DNA of 64,000 bases, from positions 1-64,000 of the forward strand of contig NZ_JAGPYN010000021.1 of NCBI RefSeq assembly GCF_018069805.1, in the 5' to 3' direction. Each line of letters starts with the position of its first letter. The first letter of the stretch is position 1. Shown here piece after piece: positions 1 to 9,395 of this stretch. This DNA comes from Pseudoalteromonas ostreae (lineage in GTDB: Bacteria; Pseudomonadota; Gammaproteobacteria; Enterobacterales; Alteromonadaceae). Under the pieces are notes generated by a model. It had not been told where the DNA came from and did no database searches. It saw nothing but the letters and a program-made list of their open reading frames with translations. The position numbers and the translations under genes were made by a program.

Positions 1-139
1 GCCAGAAGTCCAAATGGTTAACAGACTGATTATTAACATATTTAAAGTTATACATAGATCCAATTTATGAAAAATTAATAACTAAAGCCATAACAGAAGT
101 AATAGCTATAAAGTTATCTATGATTAACTTTCTACTATA

Positions 140-1615
140 TTATTTTCGTACACTGGCATACAACTCCTGCATTACAAGCTGTAAACCTTGCTGCATCTTC
201 TCGCTCGATTGTCCTGCAAAACCAAGCCGAGCATAGCTATAGTTTATGGGTTTTAAACTAGGTACTGAGTTGCTAAAGTAAAACTCGGCTTGGGTTTGTA
301 AATATATACCTTGCTTTGCTAACTGCGCTTTTAAGTGCTGAGTGTCTTTATTAAAGTTGACCCACATCGCCATGCCGCCGTCGGGCTTTTTATATTCTAT
401 AGGATGCCCAAGTGCTTGTAGCTCTATTAAATAGGCATCCATCGCTTCATAGCGCTGTTTATACAGTTTGGTCATACGCTTTAAATGGCGTTCAAAGCCA
501 CCTTCTTTCATCCAGTGCGCCACAGCTAATTGCATGATCACATCGTTCTTATGGTTCATCAGCTGCTTCCACGCGGTTAATTGCGCTAATACTTCAGGCG
601 CTGCGCAGATATAACCGATTCGAGCGGCTGAGAACATTATCTTTGAAAACGTCGATAGGTAAATTACAATGCCTGCGGGGTCATCGGCGGCCATGGGTTG
701 TAATGGCTGACAGCGATAATGAAATTCATGGTCGTAGTCATCTTCGATGATCATCACGTTATGGGCATAACACAGTTGATAAATTTGCAAGCGCCGCGTT
801 GGCGATAAGGTCACGGTAGTTGGGTATTGGTGCAGCGGCGTTAAGTACAACATTTTAATTGGATAACATTCCAGCTGGGCTTTTAAATCATCAACACATA
901 AGCCATCTTCATCCTGCTTAATATCGATAAGCTGCGCGCCACACGCTGCAAATGCTTGCCTTGCTGGCGGATAACCTAACGTTTCTACTGCGACAAAATC
1001 ATCTTTTTTTATAAACGCTTTTGCGATTAAGAACAGTGCTTCTTGCGAGCCATTGCAGATCAATACGTCGCTTACGTTTAAATTACGCGCTTTGTATAAG
1101 TAATCACAAATATGAGCTTTTAATTGCTCGTTTCCACTGACCTGCCCATAATGCAATTGATTGATATCTAAATGATTACACACATGGCTGACGGAGCGTT
1201 TAAATTCTTTTTGTGGGAAACTGGCAAGATCAGGCAAGCCTCCAGCAAAGTTATATCTATACGCAGTTAAATCCATTCCAGCAGCAGGCACAGCCAATGT
1301 TTTAGCAAATTGATAAGGTTTTGCTTTCAGTATTGGAGTACTTGAAGTAATAACACTACTTTGAATGGGCAATGACTTGGTGATCCGATAACCTGAGCGC
1401 TGCTGAGATTCAAGCCAGCCTTCCGCTACTAATAATTGCAATGCATTCATCACTGTATGGCGATTGAGTTGATAAGTGTTTGCCATGACACGCGCTGAGC
1501 TGAGTTTTACCCCTGGCGCAAGCTTGCCTTGCATTATGGCATTGCGTATCGCGCTGGCCAGTTGCAAATATTTGGCAGGCTCTGACTCATCAAATTCAAT
1601 AACTAACGGCTGCAT
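140..1615 (-). CDS. MocR/PdxR-family GntR transcriptional regulator
   Basis: Chimeric regulator of 491 residues. An N-terminal GntR winged helix (about residues 8-80) is fused to a fold-type-I aminotransferase domain (about 120-490) that serves as a PLP-binding sensor. Residues that match the aminotransferase core are the EDDYDHEF segment (291-298) and the PLP-lysine motif STFSK, with K325 as the likely Schiff-base lysine. Length is normal for the family. It is divergent from the acetyltransferase/PaiB-like pair and so probably controls that pair and itself; two ACTGGT direct repeats lie between them. The effector is unknown. Family assignment is firm; the target genes are inferred from position only. 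Confidence 0.93.
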   Translation of the reverse strand: MQPLVIEFDESEPAKYLQLASAIRNAIMQGKLAPGVKLSSARVMANTYQLNRHTVMNALQLLVAEGWLESQQRSGYRITKSLPIQSSVITSSTPILKAKPYQFAKTLAVPAAGMDLTAYRYNFAGGLPDLASFPQKEFKRSVSHVCNHLDINQLHYGQVSGNEQLKAHICDYLYKARNLNVSDVLICNGSQEALFLIAKAFIKKDDFVAVETLGYPPARQAFAACGAQLIDIKQDEDGLCVDDLKAQLECYPIKMLYLTPLHQYPTTVTLSPTRRLQIYQLCYAHNVMIIEDDYDHEFHYRCQPLQPMAADDPAGIVIYLSTFSKIMFSAARIGYICAAPEVLAQLTAWKQLMNHKNDVIMQLAVAHWMKEGGFERHLKRMTKLYKQRYEAMDAYLIELQALGHPIEYKKPDGGMAMWVNFNKDTQHLKAQLAKQGIYLQTQAEFYFSNSVPSLKPINYSYARLGFAGQSSEKMQQGLQLVMQELYASVRK

Positions 1616-1635
1616 TACGACTCCAAAAACACTCT

Positions 1636-1666
1636 AAACTGGTCTAGTTAAAAAGCTAAAACTGGT
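1636..1666. promoter_or_regulatory. Direct-repeat candidate operator for the MocR regulator
   Basis: The octamer AAACTGGT occurs at 1636-1643 and again at 1659-1666, so the copies start 23 bp apart, about two helical turns on the same face. MocR regulators such as GabR are known to bind direct repeats. The site lies in the divergent intergenic region between the regulator and the acetyltransferase. That it is the operator is inference. Confidence 0.45.
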
Positions 1667-1730
1667 TGTTTATTACTGACCAAAGTAGCGTACCTTTGTT
1701 ATTCATAAATAGCAAAATATGGGGCTTATC

Positions 1731-2306
1731 ATGTTTACAAAACACATTCATCAAACCAATAAGCTGGCTTTAGAGCCACTGACACAAAACCACCTAGAGG
1801 GGCTGTATCAAGCAGGCCAAGATCCACAAATATGGCGCTGGGTTTTAATGAATTATACCCAAACCCGTGCAACTCTCGATGATTGGTTTATCAATACAGC
1901 GCAGTTTAATGCCGAACAACAAATAGTCTACGCCATAGTTGATAAAGTAAGTAAACAGGTGCTTGGTACTACACGTTTATTTAGGTTAGATAAACAAAAT
2001 CGCAGCGCCGAGATTGGCCACACATTTATTGCTAAAAAGTGGCAACGTAGTTTTGTAAATACCCACGCTAAATACTTGCTACTGCAATATGCGTTCGAAG
2101 AATTAGGCTTAGTGCGTATTGCTTTTAATACCCATGAACAAAACCAAAAATCGCGTAATGCTATAGCACGCCTTGGCGCCCGCTTTGAAGGCATTAGTTA
2201 TAAAGACAGGTTACTTGCCGATGGCTCATACCGAAACACCGCTCAGTTCAGTATTATAGACGAGCAATGGCCGACAATAAAATCTCAGTTAGAAGGAAAA
2301 CTATAA
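1731..2306 (+). CDS. GNAT-family N-acetyltransferase (RimJ/RimL-like)
   Basis: A 191-residue GNAT acetyltransferase that would transfer acetyl from acetyl-CoA to an amine or protein N-terminus. The central part (AEIGHTFIAKKWQRS, followed by LLQYAFEELGLVRIAF and NQKSRNAIARLGARFEG) follows the RimJ/RimL pattern of motif A and the late N-x-x-S-x-x-x-x-x-x-x-x-G segment. The ATG at 1731 is preferred over one at 1719 because GGGG sits 7 nt upstream of it. The stop codon overlaps the start of the next gene by one base (TAATG), which indicates translational coupling. The pair resembles the PaiA/PaiB arrangement of Bacillus, but the substrate cannot be read from the sequence. Confidence 0.88.
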   Translation: MFTKHIHQTNKLALEPLTQNHLEGLYQAGQDPQIWRWVLMNYTQTRATLDDWFINTAQFNAEQQIVYAIVDKVSKQVLGTTRLFRLDKQNRSAEIGHTFIAKKWQRSFVNTHAKYLLLQYAFEELGLVRIAFNTHEQNQKSRNAIARLGARFEGISYKDRLLADGSYRNTAQFSIIDEQWPTIKSQLEGKL

Positions 2307-2908
2307 TGTACCCAGCGGCCCATTTTCAACAACATGATAGTAAGCAATTACAACAGTTAGTAAATAGCTATCCACTGGCGACCATTTTAATGCCTAATAC
2401 ACAAAACCAACTCAATGATATATGCCGCGTGCCATTATTATATGACCCAGCTCGCGAGTTTTTTATCGGCCATGTGGCCAAATATAACCCCCTGTCATCA
2501 TTTGATGGTCAATCAGTGAAGCTATTATTTAGTGGCGATGATTGCTATTTATCGCCCGCTTACGCACACAATAAAACCCTACCTAGTTGGCTTTATTCGA
2601 GTGTTTATGTGACAGCTAAAGTGCGTATTATTAAAGACCAACAGCACAAAGAACAGATCATGCAACGACTAACTGATCACTTTGAGCAACACTTTACCCA
2701 ACCTGATACAACTAAATGGCAACTTGATGAAGTACCTGTAAAGCATCGCTATGCAATGTACCAACAATTAAGCTTTATTGAATTTATTCCTAGTCACTGG
2801 CGTGGCAATTTTAAACTTAGTCAAAACAAGCCTGCTGAAATACGTGCAGCCATAAAGCAAAGTTTAATGTTATCAGGGAAACTCAGTATTGCTGAGTTAA
2901 TCAATTAG
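2306..2908 (+). CDS. FMN-binding PaiB-family protein
   Basis: A 200-residue member of the PaiB/FMN-binding split-barrel family. It begins MYPAAHFQQHD, as PaiB homologues typically do, and keeps the AKYNPLSSFDG, SPAYAHNKTLPSW and YAMYQQLSFIEF segments expected around the flavin-binding barrel. The start at 2306 overlaps the preceding stop codon by one base. PaiB is described as a negative regulator in Bacillus. Here, with an acetyltransferase and a divergent MocR regulator, it could be a flavin-dependent enzyme or regulator in an amine-detoxification unit. The role is inference; family membership is strong. Confidence 0.87.
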   Translation: MYPAAHFQQHDSKQLQQLVNSYPLATILMPNTQNQLNDICRVPLLYDPAREFFIGHVAKYNPLSSFDGQSVKLLFSGDDCYLSPAYAHNKTLPSWLYSSVYVTAKVRIIKDQQHKEQIMQRLTDHFEQHFTQPDTTKWQLDEVPVKHRYAMYQQLSFIEFIPSHWRGNFKLSQNKPAEIRAAIKQSLMLSGKLSIAELIN

Positions 2909-2927
2909 CGGTGCTATAAAAATGAAA

Positions 2928-2956
2928 AAAGGCTCCTCGGAGATCTTAGAGCCTTT
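2928..2956 (-). terminator. Rho-independent terminator of the cyo operon
   Basis: Perfect 8-bp stem AAAGGCTC / GAGCCTTT (2928-2935 and 2949-2956). On the minus strand it is followed by a run of six T, placing it just downstream of cyoE. It may also stop plus-strand reading from the paiB-like gene, though the T-run on that side is poor. Confidence 0.8.
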
Positions 2957-2987
2957 GGTTAACTTTGAAATAAACTCGGTTTAGTAA

Positions 2988-3872
2988 TTAGTTAAAAGCA
3001 AACAGATGCGGGGCAATATTTTGGTAATCAACTGCCATGGCGATACTCAGTGCAGTGATATTCACAATTGAAAACGCAAATACTTGGCGTGCCCAACCAC
3101 TAATATCAATATTACGACGATAACCTCGCAGCGCCATTAATAACCACCAAAAACTAGTAGTGCAAGCAACAGCTAAAAAAGCCATACCGGTATAACCGCC
3201 AATGGTTAATAACATCACCACTAACGCATATACCGCGATATACAACACAATATGATGTTTAGCTTTATCAATACCTTGCGCTACCGGTAATACCGGAATA
3301 CGCGCAGCTTGATAGTCTTTATAACGAAAAATAGCAATCGCATAAGAGTGCGGCATTTGCCACAAACTAAACATTACTAATAAGATCAACGCGCCAACAT
3401 CAAAATGTGCTGAAACAGCGCAGTACCCTACCACTGGTGGTACTGCTCCTGATAAACTACCGATAAACGTGCCATACACTGAGCGACGCTTCATATATAA
3501 GCTGTAAACACCCACGTAAATGACATAACCAAACACAGCAAAAAATACCGCAATCCAGTTAGTAAAAACCATTAGTAAAGCAAAGCCTAGTAAGCCAAGT
3601 ACTGTGCCATGCAGCAAAGCCGTGGTTGCAGACATTTCACCGGTTACGGTTACCCGTGTTCGCGTGCGCGCCATGCGAATATCAATATCACGGTCGATCA
3701 CATTATTGATTACGCAACCTGAGGCTACCACCAGCGATAAGCCAACTAATGTAGCAAGCATTAGCCAGCCATCAATATCACCACGCGAGGCGAGTAAAAA
3801 CCCACCCGCAACCGAGATCAAATTGCCCATGATAATGCCGGGCTTAGTGACCTTTAAATAACGACGAAACAT
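2988..3872 (-). CDS. cyoE: Protohaem IX farnesyltransferase CyoE
   Basis: UbiA-family integral membrane prenyltransferase of 294 residues that makes haem O for the bo3 oxidase encoded just upstream. The first Asp-rich motif is clear in [18 protein letters not shown], and the second conserved region reads [14 protein letters not shown]. Several hydrophobic helices fill the rest. It is the last gene of cyoABCDE, 46 bp after cyoD, and a strong terminator follows. The start is the only ATG that gives the usual family N-terminus. Confidence 0.96.
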   Translation of the reverse strand: MFRRYLKVTKPGIIMGNLISVAGGFLLASRGDIDGWLMLATLVGLSLVVASGCVINNVIDRDIDIRMARTRTRVTVTGEMSATTALLHGTVLGLLGFALLMVFTNWIAVFFAVFGYVIYVGVYSLYMKRRSVYGTFIGSLSGAVPPVVGYCAVSAHFDVGALILLVMFSLWQMPHSYAIAIFRYKDYQAARIPVLPVAQGIDKAKHHIVLYIAVYALVVMLLTIGGYTGMAFLAVACTTSFWWLLMALRGYRRNIDISGWARQVFAFSIVNITALSIAMAVDYQNIAPHLFAFN

Positions 3873-3918
3873 CTGCAGTTCCCCTATTCTTTGCTTTACG
3901 AAAACGTACTAGCTGGGG

Positions 3919-4278
3919 CTAGTACATCATCATGGCGTTCGATTCGTAGATGATCCATACAGACAGGCCAACCACCATAATGATGATCAGCGCACTGAAG
4001 ATGAACGATAACGAACTGGCTTTACCGTCTTCGGTTTTAAAGTTCAGGTGCAAGAAGTATTTTAAATGCACCCAAATTTGTACAATGGCCATTACAACAA
4101 TGCAGGCAAATGTGGTTGGTTTTGACAACGTACCGCTCATTACCGCCCAAAATGGGATCGCGGTCAGTACAATTGATAAAACAAAACCTATTAAATAGTC
4201 TTTAACGCTGCCATGTGAATTATCACTATGGCTTTGTGTATGTAGATCATTTAATACATGTGATTCACTGTGGCTCAT
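3919..4278 (-). CDS. cyoD: Cytochrome bo3 ubiquinol oxidase subunit IV
   Basis: Small membrane subunit of the quinol oxidase, 119 residues with three hydrophobic helices (YLIGFVLSIVLTAIPFW, TFACIVVMAIVQIWVHLKYF and FIFSALIIIMVVGLSVWIIY). The start at 4278 (MSHSESH) is chosen over an upstream in-frame ATG at 4359, because its ATG overlaps the cyoC stop by one base and the extra N-terminus is cyoC sequence read in another frame. It assists assembly of the oxidase; no catalytic residues are expected. Confidence 0.94.
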   Translation of the reverse strand: MSHSESHVLNDLHTQSHSDNSHGSVKDYLIGFVLSIVLTAIPFWAVMSGTLSKPTTFACIVVMAIVQIWVHLKYFLHLNFKTEDGKASSLSFIFSALIIIMVVGLSVWIIYESNAMMMY

Positions 4279-4898
4279 TACATCACTCCCATTAAGTAAA
4301 CAACGGTAAATACGCAGATCCATACCACATCTAAAAAGTGCCAAAACAAACTTAAGCAACTTAAACGTGTAACGGTTGCTGGGTTTAAACCACGGCGTGA
4401 TACTTCGATCATCATCGTCGCCATCCAGATCAGACCTGCGGTTACGTGCATACCGTGCAAGCCAACTAAAGAGAAGAACGAGGTTAAAAATGCGCTGCGC
4501 TGCGGGCCATTACCATGGGCAATTAAATGATGAAATTCATAAATTTCCATACCGATAAACACAGCACCAAAAGTAAAAGTAATTGCCAGCCACGTTAATG
4601 TAGCTGCCTTCTTTTGCGCATGAGCTGAGATCATCGCAAAACCAAAAGTGATACTACTTAGTAATAGCGCAGCAGTTTCAACCGCGACAAAGTCCAGTTC
4701 AAAAATATCTTTGCCAGATACACCACCCGCTGTGTTCATATACAACACTGCATAGGTTGCAAAGAAAGAAGCAAACAATAAGCAGTCAGTCATTAAGTAA
4801 AGCCAAAAACCAAATACCGTATCGCCACCAGTATCATGATGCTCGTGAGCATGGGCATCATGATTTATGATATTTATATCTGCAGAGGTAGCACTCAT
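4278..4898 (-). CDS. cyoC: Cytochrome bo3 ubiquinol oxidase subunit III
   Basis: Haem-copper oxidase subunit III of 206 residues, near the E. coli length, with five hydrophobic helices. Family segments such as [21 protein letters not shown] near the N-terminus and [16 protein letters not shown] in the middle are present. The start overlaps the end of cyoB by four bases (ATGA type) and the stop overlaps cyoD by one base, so the genes are tightly coupled. The N-terminus carries a His/Asp-rich stretch ([13 protein letters not shown]). Confidence 0.95.
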   Translation of the reverse strand: MSATSADINIINHDAHAHEHHDTGGDTVFGFWLYLMTDCLLFASFFATYAVLYMNTAGGVSGKDIFELDFVAVETAALLLSSITFGFAMISAHAQKKAATLTWLAITFTFGAVFIGMEIYEFHHLIAHGNGPQRSAFLTSFFSLVGLHGMHVTAGLIWMATMMIEVSRRGLNPATVTRLSCLSLFWHFLDVVWICVFTVVYLMGVM

Positions 4899-6898
4899 GC
4901 GCTGAACTCCTTACCTTGGTTAAATGTTGTTGCACTTTTATTATGTGCACTTTCAATTTCAAGAATTTCTTCTGGTTTCACGTAGTAATCAACATCACTG
5001 GTGTAACAGCGCTTAAAGAATACCGTGATGCCAGCAATAACACCGACAATAGCCAACCACCAAATATGCCAAATCATGGCAAAACAAAAAGTTGTAAAGC
5101 AAGCACTCATCATCACCCCTGCCGAAGTATTTTTTGGCATATGAATAGGCGCATAGCTTGCTTGTTGTTGATACGCTTGGCCTTTTTCTTTCATATCAGT
5201 CCAAGTATCAATATCGTGTACATGTGGTATAGTAGCGAAGTTATAGTATTGTGGTGGTGACGATGTTGACCACTCAAGTGTGTGACCATTCCACGGATCG
5301 CCAGTTGTATCTTTTAATGCTTCGCGATTTTTAAAGCTCACAATAAGCTGTACAACTTGGAACAAAATACCAAACATAATGATCACCGCACCGACAAAGG
5401 CAATGTACAACCAGATATTCCAATCTGGGTTATTGGTGTGGTTTAAGCGACGCGTCATACCTAAAAAGCCAAGTACGTATAACGGCATAAATGCAACAAA
5501 GAAACCAATTAACCAACACCAGAAAGACGCCTTGCCCCAACCTTCGTGAAGTTTAAAGCCCATTGCTTTCGGGAACCAAAATGCAAAACCAGCTAAGTAA
5601 CCAAATACCGCACCACCGATGATAGTGTTATGGAAATGTGCAATTAGGAATAGGCTGTTGTGTAATACATAATCAGCACCGGGGATTGCTAGGAGTACCC
5701 CAGTCATCCCGCCGATGGTAAAGGTGACCATAAAGCCTAGTGTCCAAAGCACAGGAACTGTGATGCGTAAACGACCACGATAAATAGTAAATAGCCAGTT
5801 AAACAGTTTCACTCCGGTGGGCACCGCAATAACCATGGTCATTACGCCAAAGAAGGCATTAACATTAGCACTGGACCCCATAGTGAAGAAGTGGTGTAAC
5901 CAAACAATAAAACCTAAGATAGAAATTGCACCGCTGGCATAAACCATAGATTTATAACCAAATAAACGTTTACCGGTAAAGGTCGAGATAACTTCAGAGA
6001 AAATACCAAACGCAGGTAAAATTAATATATACACTTCTGGATGACCCCAAGCCCAGAACAGGTTGATGTACATCATGGCGTTGCCGCCAGCTTCATTAGT
6101 AAAGAAGTGGAAGCCTAAATAACGGTCTAGCGTTAACATAGTCAACAAAGCAGTTAAAATTGGGAATGACGCCGCAATTAATATATTTGCCCATGTACAG
6201 GTCCAGGTAAAAATTGGCATTTGCATTAAGCGCATGCCCGGCGCACGCATTTTGAACACAGTCACTAAAAAGTTTACTGCCGTTAAGAGAGTACCAATAC
6301 CGGATATTTGCAGTGCCCAGATATAATAATCGACCCCAACGCCAGGGCTAAAGGACATCTCCGATAACGGCGGATAGGCCACCCAACCGGTTTTTGCAAA
6401 TTCGCCACAGAACAATGAAATATTAATTAATATTGCACCTCCGGCTGTAAGCCAAAAACTTAAATTATTTAAAAACGGAAATGCTACATCGCGCGCACCA
6501 ATTTGCAATGGCAATACAATGTTCATCAGGCCAATCATAAATGGCATCGCCATAAAGATGATCATGATCACCCCATGCGCGGTGAAGATTTGGTCATAAT
6601 GCTCTGGCGGCAAATAACCCGTTGCGCCACCTGTAGCAAGCGCCAATTGTGCCCGCATCATAATGGCATCAGAGAAACCACGAAATAGCATGATCAACGC
6701 AAGAATAATATACATCACGCCTAAGCGTTTGTGATCGATTGAGGTGATCCAGTCGTGCCAGAGCACACCCCATTTCTTATATTTTGTGACTAAAGCTGCA
6801 ATCAACGCACCTGCAATCATTACTACCGCCATTGTCACCATCAAAATAGGTTCATGGAACGGAATGGCATCTAACGATAATTTTCCAAATAACGACAT
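4895..6898 (-). CDS. cyoB: Cytochrome bo3 ubiquinol oxidase subunit I
   Basis: Catalytic subunit of the proton-pumping quinol oxidase, 667 residues. The haem and copper ligands are visible: HGVIMIIF (low-spin haem His), [10 protein letters not shown] (Cu_B His with the cross-linked Tyr), the HH pair in WLHHFFTMG, and [12 protein letters not shown] (haem ligands). Length and helix pattern match E. coli CyoB. It lies 2 bp after cyoA and overlaps cyoC by four bases. No frame break or missing ligand was seen. Confidence 0.97.
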   Translation of the reverse strand: MSLFGKLSLDAIPFHEPILMVTMAVVMIAGALIAALVTKYKKWGVLWHDWITSIDHKRLGVMYIILALIMLFRGFSDAIMMRAQLALATGGATGYLPPEHYDQIFTAHGVIMIIFMAMPFMIGLMNIVLPLQIGARDVAFPFLNNLSFWLTAGGAILINISLFCGEFAKTGWVAYPPLSEMSFSPGVGVDYYIWALQISGIGTLLTAVNFLVTVFKMRAPGMRLMQMPIFTWTCTWANILIAASFPILTALLTMLTLDRYLGFHFFTNEAGGNAMMYINLFWAWGHPEVYILILPAFGIFSEVISTFTGKRLFGYKSMVYASGAISILGFIVWLHHFFTMGSSANVNAFFGVMTMVIAVPTGVKLFNWLFTIYRGRLRITVPVLWTLGFMVTFTIGGMTGVLLAIPGADYVLHNSLFLIAHFHNTIIGGAVFGYLAGFAFWFPKAMGFKLHEGWGKASFWCWLIGFFVAFMPLYVLGFLGMTRRLNHTNNPDWNIWLYIAFVGAVIIMFGILFQVVQLIVSFKNREALKDTTGDPWNGHTLEWSTSSPPQYYNFATIPHVHDIDTWTDMKEKGQAYQQQASYAPIHMPKNTSAGVMMSACFTTFCFAMIWHIWWLAIVGVIAGITVFFKRCYTSDVDYYVKPEEILEIESAHNKSATTFNQGKEFSA

Positions 6899-6900
6899 AA

Positions 6901-7824
6901 TTATTCCTCGCCCTCGCTGTGCATTGTGTGATATTCATGACCGCTGTGCTCAGGCATTGCACTGTGCATTTTGTTCATATCACCATGTGCTTGCATATAT
7001 TTCATAATGATGGTGTGGAACAAGCCATCATCAACATCAGCAAAATAAGTCACCTGGTTGTTTTCACTCGGTAATGCCAGTGCATCATAATTCGCTTTTG
7101 TGAGCGTATTAGCTTGGCTTTTTACCTTGTTTACCCACGTATCAAAGTCAGCTTGCGTTGGCGTAGCTATGGCATTAAATTTCATACCAGTAAAACCTGC
7201 GCCGCTGTAGTTAGCAGAAAAGCCTTTAAACGTACCCGGTTCATTAGCAATCAAATGCAGTTTGGTTTCCATGCCCGCCATCGAGTAGATTTGGCTACCT
7301 AGTTGTGGGATGAAAAATGAGTTCATGGTACTTTCTGAGGTGATTTTATATTCCACCGGTACATTGGCTGGAAATACCAATTCATTAACAGTAGCAATAC
7401 CTTGCTCAGGATAAATAAACAGCCATTTCCAATTCAGTGATACCACTTCAACTGTTAGGTGTTTACCTTTACCTTCAAGCGGTTTATAAGGGTCAAGCTG
7501 TTGCGTTGATTGCCAAGTAATGACACCCAGTACAATCACTATCACAATAGGAATAGCCCAGACTGCGGCTTCAATTTTTCCTGAGTGTGCCCATTTTGGC
7601 GCATAAATTTGCTGTTCTTGGCCATCGCGATATTTCCACGCGAAGTACAAGGTCATCACAATCACAGGAATAACCACAATTAACATCAGCACAGTGGCAA
7701 TGATGATCAGATTTTTTTCATCTATTCCAATTTGCCCTTTTGGATCAAGCACACCGCCTTTACAGCCAGTCAGTGCGAGCACAGTTGTGCCCAGAGCAAT
7801 ATTACAGAGGTTTCGAATTAACAA
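6901..7824 (-). CDS. cyoA: Cytochrome bo3 ubiquinol oxidase subunit II (lipoprotein)
   Basis: Subunit II, 307 residues, with a lipoprotein signal ending in LTGC (Cys21), two transmembrane helices (about 38-62 and 85-105) and a cupredoxin domain. The domain lacks the cysteines of a Cu_A site (the loop reads [15 protein letters not shown]), as expected for a quinol rather than a cytochrome c oxidase. The C-terminus is Met/His-rich ([23 protein letters not shown]), longer than a plain CyoA tail and possibly metal-binding. It is the first gene of the operon. Confidence 0.95.
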   Translation of the reverse strand: MLIRNLCNIALGTTVLALTGCKGGVLDPKGQIGIDEKNLIIIATVLMLIVVIPVIVMTLYFAWKYRDGQEQQIYAPKWAHSGKIEAAVWAIPIVIVIVLGVITWQSTQQLDPYKPLEGKGKHLTVEVVSLNWKWLFIYPEQGIATVNELVFPANVPVEYKITSESTMNSFFIPQLGSQIYSMAGMETKLHLIANEPGTFKGFSANYSGAGFTGMKFNAIATPTQADFDTWVNKVKSQANTLTKANYDALALPSENNQVTYFADVDDGLFHTIIMKYMQAHGDMNKMHSAMPEHSGHEYHTMHSEGEE

Positions 7825-8076
7825 AGGACTATCCTACAACCTAAATTTGATATGTGCTGCCCCTACAACTCTAAATAAAAGCGTAAAAACAACGGTTTGA
7901 ATATTCCTCAGGTAACTTTTTTAGCGCCATAAAAAATACTAAGCATCAAAAAAGCAATAAAGGAATTTGAAGGTGTTAGTTGAATCGCAGGTACACTGCG
8001 GCTAAGCGTTATTACAGCAGACAGAATCAGCAGATTAGTTAATTGCTAAAGCCAAACTATCTATAACGAGTAGCGT
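7825..8076. other. Intergenic region upstream of cyoA
   Basis: About 250 bp without a supportable gene. It should contain the cyo promoter on the minus strand, but I could not assign -35/-10 boxes with confidence. A short CGCAG/CTGCG inverted repeat lies in its middle. Confidence 0.4.
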
Positions 8077-8490
8077 TCAACCATTAACAAGAGGTGGAGC
8101 ACGACAACCATGAGCGCTGTGTACTACTAAAGATGTTTTTGTTTGACGAAAAGCAAAGGCTGCTTTGCGTAAAATAACCCCAGCGCGTCGTGCTGGGAAA
8201 AAGTGAAAAATCAACCAACATAAACCAATGAGTAACTGGCACGACACGACAGGGTATGCCAAAAAGCCCAATACATTAATTAAAGATGACTCATACACAG
8301 TCCCTTCAGTTAATAAGCTTTTTAGTTCCGTCGCGTCTTCAATACTACCATTTAGCAGCATGACTGAATTAATTAATAAAATAACTATTACAGAAAGCAG
8401 CTCTCGTCCGGCAAAAAGTGCACGCGCACGCAACTGCCATCTACTAAGCGTAGAGTGCGTTTTTGCTGACGGACAATTTTGCGAATTCAA
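8077..8490 (-). CDS. Hypothetical small membrane protein
   Basis: A 137-residue protein not recognised with confidence. Two hydrophobic helices are clear (LLSVIVILLINSVMLLNG, about 32-49, and a stretch ending in LLIGLCWLIFHFF, about 72-99), followed by a basic segment and a tail ending HSAHGCRAPPLVNG. The start appears to be TTG, with AAGG about 10 nt upstream. It is co-directional with the cyo operon, 250 bp upstream of cyoA. The opposite strand has a shorter open frame without membrane character, which I consider a shadow. Confidence 0.6.
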   Translation of the reverse strand: MNSQNCPSAKTHSTLSRWQLRARALFAGRELLSVIVILLINSVMLLNGSIEDATELKSLLTEGTVYESSLINVLGFLAYPVVSCQLLIGLCWLIFHFFPARRAGVILRKAAFAFRQTKTSLVVHSAHGCRAPPLVNG

Positions 8491-8578
8491 ACGTATATGG
8501 CCTTATTGGTTATATATTACGAAGTAAAGCGACTGGCTTTACGCTATTTTTTACTTCGTTGTTATGATCTTCATCAAT

Positions 8579-8604
8579 GAAATTTCAGTAATTACTGAAA
8601 TTTC
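8579..8604. repeat. Perfect 26-bp palindrome, possible operator
   Basis: The half-site GAAATTTCAGTAA is followed directly by its exact reverse complement, with no spacer. It lies about 90 bp upstream of the small membrane protein gene on the minus strand. It is AT-rich and lacks a T-run, so a dimeric regulator site is more likely than a terminator. No regulator can be named. Confidence 0.5.
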
Positions 8605-8696
8605 GGGAGGATTATAGCAAAGTCAACACAAGCTACAAGTATAAAACAACATAGCAGGCTGACTTTTTACTAATATGTTGAATTACAGCTATAAAA

Positions 8697-8717
8697 AAAG
8701 CGCCATACTGGCGCTTT
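8697..8717 (-). terminator. Strong orphan terminator
   Basis: Nine-bp perfect stem AAAGCGCCA / TGGCGCTTT with a 3-nt loop. On the minus strand it is followed by a run of seven T (counting from the stem). No coding gene ends just upstream of it on that strand. Confidence 0.75.
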
Positions 8718-8764
8718 AAAAGTAACTCAAATGATAATTGACTGCTTTGAAAAAATAAAAAGCA

Positions 8765-8793
8765 ACTCAAGCTAGGTTATCCCTAACTTGAGT
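8765..8793 (-). terminator. Terminator-like hairpin
   Basis: Stem ACTCAAG / CTTGAGT with an inner TAGG / CCTA stem separated by one mismatch. The minus strand continues TGCTTTTTATTTTTT. It sits about 50 bp before the stronger orphan terminator. Confidence 0.5.
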
Positions 8794-9042
8794 CGTCTTT
8801 TGACAACATCTTCACACACAATTATAAAGATTTTTTTGTAGCGCATTGGTTCATTGCGCTCCGATAAGATTAAATTTAGAGTAATAACTCAGAGCTGACA
8901 ACTGATAAAAATAAATCTGATAGATGAAAAAAATTAATCCATGGGCTTTAGCCTACATTTAAACCAATACACATCATTAAAAATCAAGAGTATGCAATCA
9001 TAATAATTTTTATCTATACACACGAAACTGTAATAAGGCACA

Positions 9043-9070
9043 AAAAAACGCCAGTTAATAACTGACGCTT
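9043..9070 (-). terminator. Terminator of nqrM
   Basis: Stem GCGTCAGTT / AACTGGCG on the minus strand with one mismatch, followed by a run of seven T. It lies just downstream of the nqrM stop codon. Confidence 0.75.
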
Positions 9071-9098
9071 TTATGTTTATTAATTTGCTAAAATGAGC

Positions 9099-9311
9099 TT
9101 ATAAAATTTGGTTTTCTTTCCAAACTTGCTCTTTTTCCATACGCTTTTTGCGTTTGTCGCATGGATCATCGCAATCACAGGCTTTATCAATACCTACAGA
9201 GCCTAAACCACCACAGCTGCTGGCCATAGATTTCTTTTGTACCATCATGCCTACAGCCATCGCTGCGACTATTAAAAGCAATAAACCAAATGTAAGAAGA
9301 AAAAGTGACAT
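9099..9311 (-). CDS. nqrM: Na+-NQR maturation protein NqrM
   Basis: A 70-residue protein with one N-terminal hydrophobic helix (about 3-23) and a Cys-rich segment containing SSCGG, KACDCDDPC and a basic tail. This four-cysteine pattern matches NqrM (formerly DUF539), which is needed for insertion of an iron centre into Na+-NQR. It follows apbE downstream of nqrABCDEF, the usual order. Confidence 0.93.
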   Translation of the reverse strand: MSLFLLTFGLLLLIVAAMAVGMMVQKKSMASSCGGLGSVGIDKACDCDDPCDKRKKRMEKEQVWKENQIL

Positions 9312-9395
9312 TGCTTAGCCCCTATTGATCAGCAATAAAATAATACTTGGTGATAATCACCAAGCTGTGTGTATTATAAACGGCTTTGCGCGCTG

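Larger units (their letters stand above)
8491..9042. other. Hairpin-rich noncoding region, possible sRNA
   Basis: About 550 bp without a convincing gene. It contains a perfect 26-bp palindrome (8579-8604), a strong minus-strand terminator (8697-8717), a second hairpin with a downstream T-rich stretch on the minus strand (8765-8793), and a weak AGCGCA/TGCGCT hairpin (8840-8860). Since nqrM upstream has its own terminator, the two minus-strand terminators would end a separate short transcript of at most about 330 nt. The sRNA idea is inference. Confidence 0.35.

Noticed and set aside
8228..8527. 99-codon plus-strand frame opposite the small membrane protein gene
   Set aside because: No membrane or domain pattern and no ribosome-binding site; the opposite strand has clean transmembrane helices.
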